Part shown: positions 56,660 through 64,000 of the stretch, in pieces
Layout of the letters: each line of letters starts with the position of its first letter
Position numbering within the stretch: position 1 is the first letter of the stretch
From: Stictocephala bisonia
Taxonomy: Eukaryota; Arthropoda; Insecta; Hemiptera; Membracidae
Reading direction: 5' to 3'
DNA length: 64,000 nt
NCBI GenBank assembly: GCA_035578905.1
Contig: JAQJVL010000531.1
Span: 439,001-503,000, forward strand
Notes under the pieces: generated by a model
Database searches by the model: none
Seen by the model: only the letters and a program-made list of their open reading frames with translations
What the model was told of the DNA's origin: nothing
Program-made: the position numbers and the translations under genes

Positions 56660-57330
56660 TCATTGTTATATCAGACAACACATGACACGAGTGTTGGTTC
56701 AGTAGACAAAATCCTCCCCCATTATTAGCAAGAAAATAATAATCTGCAAGACTGAAACTACGGATTTTATTCTATAAATACTCATTGCCTTCTTTAACAA
56801 AATGTTGTTAAAAATAAAATGTTTATAATACTTTGTAATTCAATTTAAAACTAGTCCTAACTCATTCATTTTACCTTTTATTCCATAAATAATCCATTAT
56901 ACTTACTTACCATTCATTCCTTTAATATGTGTAAGTCTGTGCAGTGATGTTAAATTGATAAATGTAAATAAAATTTCTATTTACACAAATGAAAGTAATG
57001 TATCGTAGCTATACATTTCATAAGGATTACAATGTGATCAAGTAATTAATTTTTTCCAATCACTAGAAGCCAAGAAAACGTTTCAGGAAAGTGATATGGA
57101 CTTTTTTCTAAGTGATATGGACTTTTTTCTTATAAGTTAAAATTCTGAGACTTATCAACCCTATTAAAAAAATTCCTGTCAACCACATATTAAAATATAA
57201 ATGTGATACATTAACAGGTTTCCGATTAATAAAAGTGTAAAATATATGCACAGAGGAAACTTGTTCTAATCCTGGTACTTTTTTGTTCTAATTACGATAA
57301 AAATTATTAAAACTTATGATAACATTTTTA
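56660..57330. other. AT-rich DNA without recognised features
   Basis: No gene or named repeat. AGTGATATGGACTTTTTTCT is duplicated in tandem at about 57091-57130. Confidence 0.5.
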
Positions 57331-57344
57331 GGTTAGTTAAAAGG

Positions 57345-58059
57345 GCACTAGGCCAGAAATAAGTATATGGAGAGATAGGACATCAGCAAACTTACCTTAG
57401 AAGACAAGTTCACTAACACCAGAGTAGTAGTAACATATGTGATACAAAAGAAACACATGAATTTTCAGTACCACTGGCACTTTCTTCAGGTGAGTAGAGA
57501 GAGAGACTCAAACTTACCAATAAATAACAATACCTTCACTATATACCAGCTGTCACCCGAACAATGCCAAACACTACCTACCGTATAGCCTAGCCACCCA
57601 TGCTAAACATATCATTTCCTCTCGCAGAAACCTTAATAAATACAATAACGAACTTGTCAGTGCATTCCAAAAGAGAGGTTACCCTACCAACCTTATTAAA
57701 CACCAAATCCCTTTAGCCCAGTCCCAAAACCAACCCCAAACCAGGAGTAGTTCCCAATGCTTACTCCTTGTCACTGATTACCACCATAGCCTACAGAAAC
57801 TCAACCAAATCCTGAAAGATGGCTTCAACATCTTAAAAGCTTACTCCCACACCAAAGATCTCCTAGAAAAACCTCCTACTGTGACTTTCAGACAAAACAA
57901 AAACCTCCACCAAATCCTGGTCCATCCTAAGTTACCTGATCCCAACATCCTGACCTGTCCTAAAGTGAAGCAACCACCCGGTTCTAATCCTTGTAACAAG
58001 AAATCTTGCAAAACCTGCCTTATGATAACATTTGAAAATGCATAAGTCACAACGTACAA
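57345..58059 (+). mobile_element. Penelope-like element: terminal repeat and C-terminal coding fragment
   Basis: The repeat at about 57332-57510 (ATATGGAGAGATAGGACATC, then a CTTCAGGTGAGTAGAGAGAG patch) is followed by a coding fragment at 57575-58043 in the same orientation. This resembles the pLTR-plus-ORF order of Penelope-like elements. It is cut at 58060-58063 by a piggyBac insertion at TTAA. Continuation beyond 59431 was not recognised. Confidence 0.65.
57575..58043 (+). pseudogene. Penelope-like reverse transcriptase, C-terminal part
   Basis: An open stretch without an obvious start: SRRNLNKYNNELVSAFQKRG, then YPTNLIKHQIPLAQ, LLLVTDYHHSLQKLNQIL, LLEKPPTVTFRQNKNLHQIL and VHPKLPD, ending with PCNKKSCKTCLMITFENA and a stop. 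F-x-x-R-G-Y-P, F-R-x-x-x-N-L-x-x-x-L-V and the C-x(4)-C-x-x-C segment are typical of the thumb/linker region of Penelope enzymes just before the GIY-YIG nuclease. Fingers, palm and nuclease are absent. Confidence 0.75.
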
Positions 58060-58293
58060 TTAACCTTCATCCACTCGCGTACAGATAACTCGCACTTCAA
58101 TTCGCATGGGCGACAGTTTGGCTGGTGCTTACTTATAATGATTCTAACATTGATATTTTGACAAATTTCATGTTAGCCATTTAAAACAATATAAGGAACA
58201 AAATAAAACATTGTGTTTTGGTATTTAATGATATGGATTTATTTTACAACAAATATTTTAGTTATAAAAAATGTATACAATTACTACTTCTTA

Positions 58294-58552
58294 ATTCATA
58301 ATTTTAGGTTAGGTTAAAGGTCACTAGGCCAGGAATTAGTATATTAGAGAGATAGGACATCAGCAAACTTACCTTAAAAGACAAGTTCACTAACACCAGA
58401 GTAGTAGTCACAAACACAAAATAGACACAATCTCACAAATTTTCAACACCACAGGCATTTTCTTCTGTGAATGCGGTGAAAATGCATTTCAGTCTCTCTC
58501 TGACAGTCTTTTAAGGTAAATTTGCTGATGTCCTATCTCTCTAATATACTAA
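58294..58552 (+). mobile_element. Penelope-type repeat inserted in the piggyBac element
   Basis: Flanked by a perfect 12-bp duplication TACTACTTCTTA (58282-58293 and 58553-58564). It carries the GGTTAAAGGTCACTAGGCC and TAGAGAGATAGGACATCAGC segments, and its right end is the inverted partner (GCTGATGTCCTATCTCTCTA). So this copy has ~45-bp terminal inverted repeats. Confidence 0.85.
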
Positions 58553-58564
58553 TACTACTTCTTA

Positions 58565-58705
58565 CTTCAGTCACCCTCCAAGACTTCATCTTGCGTTTGG
58601 CAGTTTTAGCATGTCATATTGTTCTTGATTTTAGAATGGTTCTTGCAGACATTTCTCTTGCAGTTATAACATTTTCTACCTTTGTTCTGTTATTCTTTTT
58701 TTAAT
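58565..58705 (-). pseudogene. piggyBac transposase C-terminal cysteine-rich domain
   Basis: One minus-strand frame reads KCYNCKRNVCKNHSKIKN, then MTC-stop-NCQ. The C-x-x-C...C-x-x-H-S...C-x-x-C spacing is the C-terminal zinc-binding domain of piggyBac transposases. Its position within TTAA-flanked CC ends supports the call. The catalytic core is not recognisable upstream (58700-59200). Confidence 0.5.
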
Positions 58706-59431
58706 CACACATGTAGCAGATTCAACGTTGCACTCTTATCGGTAGTTGTTTCTTCTTTGTATTTTTCTAGAAACACTGTCAAATCATATAATGTTGGGAT
58801 TTTTGCTCATTCTTTTAGGTTGTCTGTCATAAGTTCTATTTCTAACTCATACAGATTGACTCTTCAAGTGGTGTCTTTGAAGTCCATCTTAATGGTGTTT
58901 AGTCATCTTCCTCTCTTTCTAACTCTGCCAGGACTCAAGCGATACCCTCCTCAGTTTGGAAATTAGTACCTCTGTAAACAAAAAACATATAAAAACGTAA
59001 GAACCTCATTTATATTAAAAATGTAGCATGTATATTTATATAAAAATGTTAGCGTTACATTGTAACACTAACATAATAGGCTAACATAATAAATGATTCA
59101 GCGTAACCCAGACCATGCTGGTGAACGAAAACACATTAAATATAAAGTTATCTACTTACATTTTATGAGAGTTGCAGAAGAAACACACCGAAGTTAGTGC
59201 TCACGTGACGGCAGATTGGTCACCCTCAAGGAGTGAGTATACAACTTAGAGAACAGTACTGCCTTTTGGACTGCCACAGAATGAGCTCCACGAAGGTGGG
59301 ATCTAGTTATTGGGGATGTGTGGGAAGAATACTAATAACTCTCATACCCCTCCGATCGCTAGGGTTGGCGGGATAACTAAAAACATAAAATAGGGGCCAA
59401 TCTGCCGTCTACACGAGCGGATTAAGGTTAA

Positions 59432-61160
59432 ATGAGGAATACAATGGTGTGACTGGATTTTTCAAGGGCCTCTTAATTTCTTAGTAAACGACCTTCAAAC
59501 TTGCATACACTAATTTCTGCGCCAACAGTAGAAACAAATGTATAATTTATCCACAGACTAGATTCCTTTAGCTCTCCCTCATCCATTATATACATGTAAC
59601 ACACCCATTACCTTGGTGTTGTTAAATTGTCACGTGACAGAAAAGTAACCAAGATCTAGCTCAAGACAATGTGAGCTTGAACAAATAATTCATTGCTGTA
59701 GTGACTTGTGTATTTTATATATTTTATAGAACTAGAAATGTATACTATAACATTTATTATAACTCATTTTTTATTAAATTTTAGAAAGTATTGTACAAAT
59801 TTCTATACAATGTTTTATTGATTTTTATGCTAAATATATATTTATGTGTAATTAAACTTGTTTAAATCCTAAATCAAGTGTATTATTTTGAAAAACCAAT
59901 CTTTAAACAGGAAAATAAAACAAACACATTATGATGAAAAATCAAATCTTTAATTCCCTTGGAAATAATCTTAAAAAAGTATCTCTATATTAATAGAGCG
60001 AGTTCAAAATGCAATAAGTTAAAAATGTTAGTCACTGTACTTCAATTAAATAACAAATTTAATAGGTATCAGCTAAAAACAATACATACAAACACTATTT
60101 GTATAAAAGTTAGTATATGGTAGAAGTTACAATAAATAGTGTTACTTTTTTACAACAATCCCTAATATGCACATATTTATCTACATGTTTTCTGCAATTA
60201 AAAATATATTTTAATACGAGGACATACTTACAACTATTCTACAAAAATAACTAGGATTATTTCTAGATGGTAACAATGGTCACAACTTAAACCTTATATA
60301 ACAAATGTAATTTACAAAAAAATAAGGCAAACAAAAACTGTTCGATTAGAAGTTTTTGATGATAATTAGACTGCTACAAAAATTCAAATAATAATTCTAA
60401 AATAAGGTATATTTCATATATTAACTAATTCCTTTCTTTTCCTGCCATATTATATTTGTTTATAGGTTACCAAAATAAAATTTCAATGTTCTTATCATTA
60501 TTATTACAATATTTTTCATTAAGTGGTATGTTAGTTATTTTCTTTGGTACATATTTTATGTTAACTAGATCGTCTTAAGATGCATCACTTAAATTATTTT
60601 GTTGGAGAAAATTTGACAATTACCATGGTTATTATTATGTATTTTGCAGCTGTGTTTACTACTCTAAATTGTAATACATTGGCCCAAACATTTAGGTTCT
60701 TGTGGGGTGAATTGATTATTTATAATGTTACTGTTAAGTTGTAAGTTAACCACCAAATTTTCTATTATCTCTCTCACTGAACATACATTGTCTGAAGAAG
60801 TTAAAAAGATTTAGCAGTTAACATACTGAGTTACGATGGACAAATTAAGAAGGGCAATGCACAACTCCTATCTTGTATGAAATAATAATCACAATATACA
60901 ATATGATTAGAAAGAATAATCTCAAACTGAACTATTCCAAATAGGCAGACAAACTATAGCCGAGCGAAAGAAAACTTAAGTTTTATTACTAACCAAAGTA
61001 AGGGAGAGTCTAGTTATTGGGGAATGTTACAGTACAATTAATATTTTATGAGCAATCAAGGAGTGTGCTAGGTATATGTATAGTCGACTTGGTTTTGGAG
61101 TCAAGAGAAACCGCTAAGTGATTAAATAAAAAAAGTTAAAGGATGTCATATTTTACCAGA
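59432..61160. other. AT-rich DNA without recognised features
   Basis: No reading frame, RNA gene or named repeat supported. Confidence 0.4.
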
Positions 61161-61166
61161 TGAGTT

Positions 61167-61392
61167 AGGCCTGAGTAACCCTCTCTAACACTTATCCTGA
61201 CAACCAACAGCTTAAGGGTGACTTTCGGACTACCACCAATGACCGGTCAAGCAGGCTGCATGCAAGGCTGGGATCGCTCGAATGGTCATGCATCCAAGGA
61301 CCAGCCACACTCTGTGTTGCTTGTCACCGTTATCTTGTGATAACGTCAGAACCCATAACGTCGGAACCCACTGGTCAAGGCCACTGGCAAAT
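61167..61392 (-). repeat. 5S rRNA-derived SINE, second copy
   Basis: On the minus strand, GCCAGTGGCCTTGACCAG, GTTATCACAAGATAACGG, GACAAGCAACACAGAGTGTG, CCTTGGATGCATGACC and GGTGGTAGTCCGAAAGTCA follow the same order as the copy at 7757-7952, including the 5S-like internal promoter region. It is more diverged in the 5S part. Confidence 0.65.
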
Positions 61393-61399
61393 CAAAAAT

Positions 61400-62080
61400 A
61401 TCATATTTCTAAACCTTACGTAACTAGGCTGTCAATAAGGCAACCCTTCTGTCATCCCCCTTGTATCTTGTTAGATTGACCTCTGCATGGGAACTTGTCT
61501 AAATCAAAGCTGCCTGCACCTTAAGTTACGTAGGAGCTTATAACTATGTTGGACTATTAGTTCCATAACTTAAATAAATAAGCAATTTCATTAACATAAT
61601 TTAAACAATCATGTAGCCAAATTTTGACATTTTAGGATACATTGATCGCCTCAAACATTGTTACACCTCAAGTCTGCTTTTAAAATGAATTTTAAAGCTT
61701 AAAATAAAATAATGTTATTTTTGTAATGAATGTTTTTCTTGCTGCACATTCCATTACTTATCCCACTGCCAATTTCCATTTTTTATTGGAGATGTTGGGT
61801 GTAGTTTTTTTTCTTCTTTTTTTTTTTATTTTTCTTTAGAATATGTTACTTCCTTCTACAATAAAAATTGATTATGATTATTGATACTGGCATTCTTTTT
61901 TAAATACATCATTAAACATTAGGCTACTACATCTTTTCTAATTAGATCTGAAATTATTCACAGGTAAAAAAAAACACACTACTAACACTGTATAATCCAA
62001 ACAAAGAAATATAATCTGATACTAGCTTATTGTAACGAAGACAAATAGAAAATACAATTTTAAATATCAAATAGTTTTAA
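61400..62080. other. AT-rich DNA without recognised features
   Basis: Nothing coding is seen; poly-T patches lie at 61807-61835. Confidence 0.4.
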
Positions 62081-62083
62081 ATA

Positions 62084-62400
62084 CAGTAGAACCTCATCAT
62101 CCAACATATATTTAACTGACATTCCCTTATAACCTGTAATACAAATTGTCTGAAAATTATATAATGTATTATTGTTCTATGATAACAAAAACTGTATGGA
62201 CCTGGTGATGTTTTCAAGTTATACACTTTATGTTTCTGTGTTGAACCGCTTGGAAAAAACGCTTCCGTTGGCTGAGTCTTGTGCAGGTTTGACATGTGCC
62301 AGCCACTCCAGATATTGTGGTTCTGCACAGGTTTTACACTGGGTGGTTTGTCTTTAGTTTGTTGTATTACTTTACAGTATTTAATACTGTAAAGTAATTT
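62084..62400. repeat. Possible end of a second Tigger-like element
   Basis: TACAGTAGAACCTCATCATC at 62083 resembles the terminal repeat of the Tigger element that starts at 62471 (CAGTAGAACCTCTTTAATCC type). The following 300 bp are GC-richer (62230-62345) but have no readable transposase. A 14-bp hairpin (TTACTTTACAGTAT) ends the stretch near 62369-62400. Confidence 0.35.
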
Positions 62401-62470
62401 TAATAGAGTGAAATTAATTCTAAACTTTAATATTCTATACTAAATATCCTTAATCAAGAATATTAAGATA

Positions 62471-63972
62471 CGGTAGAACCTCTTTAATCCGAACTAATTG
62501 GGACCGGGGGTAGTTCGGACTAAGGAATAGTTCGGATTACAGAACTAGCTTAGGCCAGATCAAAGCCTTAGGCCATAGCTTATTCCAGGCGTTCGCCAGA
62601 TTGTCCCCTGTTACATTTGCCCAAGAATCCACCAGAATATAGCAACAGTCCTTAAATTTTAATTTCTTTGTAAACGCAATTACACTTTCTTCGTCTCTCT
62701 CTGCTAAAAGTAGTCGCCGAAGCAATTCTTTCCTGTACATTCTCTTTGTTTTCGCAATAACACCCTGATCCATTGGCTGGAGGAGGGCTGTTACGTTTGG
62801 TGGAAGGAACATAACTGAGAAGTCTTCATTAATGCTGTTCAAAGTGTCAATGTCAGGATGAGTGGGGGCATTGTCGATTAATAACAAGACTTTTACTGGT
62901 TTGGATTCTTTCTCTCTGAACTTTTTTACTTCTGGAATAAATGTGTTCGAGTACCAATCAAGAAAAATATCTGATGACATCCAAGAGTTTTTTTGTGCCC
63001 TATAAGTTACTGGTAGACATGTCACATTTTTTAAACAACGGGGTTTCATACTTTTACTATACCAATAAGCAGCAATGGAAGAGTGAGTACCACTTGCATT
63101 TGCACAAACCATAGCCGTTACCCTGTCTTTGCTCACTTTGTATCCGGGAGCTCGGGTTTCATTTCGGGATGCAAGAGATTTTCTTGGCAATGAGCGCCAA
63201 TTCACACCGGTCTCATCGGCATTATAAACATCATCCTGCGAAAACCCCTTATCAGCTACAGTTTTTTGAAATGTTTTAACGAATGCTTCTGCAGCCATAT
63301 TGTCACCAGATAAGCTTTCCCCTTGAACATCGAGTTGTCTTATTCAATGCCGTTGCTCAAATTTACTCAGCCAGCCACTGCTAGCCTTAAAGTCAATAGG
63401 CCCATTGAGTTTTACATTGAATTCAAGAGCCTTTTCACAAAGAAGTGGACCCGATATTGGTTCACCCAAGCTCCTTCTTTGTGTAAACCACAAATACAGT
63501 GCATTGTCGAGAGCCTCATTATTGGCTGTTTTTAAAGTCTTTCTATGATTTCTATTTTCTTTTCAATGTTTAAAGTGTTATGTTTCCGTTTCAGGGACGT
63601 TTTTGATGACATTTTAGTTTACTGTACTCTGTCACTGTTATCACAAACAATCCTAACACTGATGCTGTACGTAGTCTATAACCAAGGTACTGTACCAAAC
63701 AGTAGACTAACACTAACAAGACTAACTAACACTAAGACTAACACGTTATACTCGTTCCAATAAACAACATATGTAGTAGTTCTCTGTGACAACGGAGAGC
63801 GACTGAGCGCGATAACAGTAATGTACACTGTAGTGTCGTGAGTGGGGGAGGGGAGAGTTCGCGCGCATTCCGTTATAGTTCATTCAACGGCCAACGTTAA
63901 ACGGCTCCTGCGGCGGCGTTCGGATTAGTGGACGTTCGGATTACAGGGGTTCGGATTAAAGAGGTTCTACTG
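62471..63972 (-). mobile_element. Tigger/pogo-type DNA transposon, internally deleted
   Basis: Ends CGGTAGAACCTCTTTAATCC (left) and the complement of CAGTAGAACCTCTTTAATCC (right), flanked by TA (62469-62470 and 63973-63974). GTTCGGATTA motifs repeat inside both ends. The 1,502-bp length is shorter than usual for the group because part of the DNA-binding region is missing. Confidence 0.9.
62537..63612 (-). pseudogene. Tigger/pogo transposase: damaged DNA-binding part, intact DDE part
   Basis: From ATG 63612: LKRKHNTLNIEKKIEIIERL starts the first CENP-B-like helix-turn-helix, then sequence is lost. It resumes as NEALDNALYLWFTQRRSLGE, PISGPLLCEKALEFNVKL, ASSGWLSKFEQRH, a stop (TGA) where the family has Gly, and IRQLDVQGESLSGD. 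From 63298 one open frame of 253 residues contains the catalytic core: VYNADETGVNWR, VLLLIDNAPTHP, and FLPPNVTALLQPMDQGVI with Asp as third residue, 34 residues after the second. The transposase normally cuts and inserts DNA at TA. This copy lacks a complete DNA-binding domain and so is inactive, although the DDE part itself looks unbroken. Confidence 0.88.
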
Positions 63973-64000
63973 TAGTTCTTTTTTAAACACTTTCACAATA

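Larger units (their letters stand above)
58064..59427 (-). mobile_element. piggyBac-type element remnant with TTAA duplication
   Basis: Flanked by TTAA at 58060-58063 and 59428-59431. The ends CCTTCATCCACTCGCGTACA and, on the other side, the complement of CCTTAATCCGCTCGTGTAGA are inverted repeats starting with the CC typical of piggyBac. The right side has an extra inverted pair (GACGGCAGATTGG at 59204, complement at about 59397-59409), like the subterminal repeats of this superfamily. Most of the transposase is deleted. A Penelope-type repeat is inserted at 58294-58552. Confidence 0.8.

Overview
This is eukaryotic, intron-bearing, AT-rich DNA dominated by transposable elements. The element mix (Tc1/mariner-type, PIF/Harbinger, piggyBac, Tigger, hAT MITE, Penelope, CR1/Jockey-type and RTE LINEs, tRNA- and 5S-derived SINEs), short TTAGG-like motifs and a secreted trypsin-fold pseudoprotease all suit an arthropod, probably an insect. 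A hemipteran is my guess from general feel, not a demonstrated assignment.

One host gene is clear. Six phase-consistent exons on the + strand (17097-35993) encode a 266-residue secreted serine protease homologue whose catalytic His and Ser positions are Phe and Tyr. Its introns hold a broken gypsy-like gag, a tRNA-SINE interrupted by a MITE, a LINE tail fragment, a hAT MITE with a perfect 8-bp target duplication, and a LINE ORF1 with a PHD finger.

Region by region: 1-2640 holds internal duplications and little else. 2640-5995 is a 5'-truncated Jockey/CR1/L2-type LINE. 6000-17000 is repeat-rich: at least seven copies (window-wide) of an unidentified ~430-bp dispersed family, a 1.9-kb foldback element inserted inside one of them, a 66-bp-period minisatellite that appears to have grown inside a SINE head, and a 5S-rRNA-derived SINE. 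17097-36500 is the protease-homologue gene. 36500-39678 is mostly featureless apart from a MITE and a hairpin.

39679-56644 is a nest. A PIF/Harbinger transposon (AGGCTGCTTTA termini, TAA duplication) contains a large minus-strand LINE. That LINE in turn carries a full-length RTE retrotransposon with an intact 971-residue ORF (13-bp target duplication), an unidentified 670-bp insertion (15-bp duplication), a 2.9-kb Tc1/mariner-superfamily transposon with ~450-bp terminal inverted repeats (TA duplication) and a 165-bp Penelope-like repeat (14-bp duplication).

The most unusual item is that LINE. Upstream of its endonuclease-reverse transcriptase it carries, in order, a PWWP domain, coiled coils, a Ulp1/SENP-type cysteine protease, an SGNH hydrolase and a macro (ADP-ribose-binding) domain. 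The copy is dead (frameshifts and stops, one of them exactly at the Ulp1 catalytic cysteine), but every domain is recognisable. An SGNH esterase is known in CR1-type ORF1 proteins; I do not know of a described LINE with the full set.

56650-64000 holds a Penelope-like element fragment interrupted by a piggyBac remnant (TTAA duplication), which itself received another Penelope-type repeat, then a 5S-SINE and a 1.5-kb Tigger/pogo element with a damaged N-terminus and an intact DDE region.
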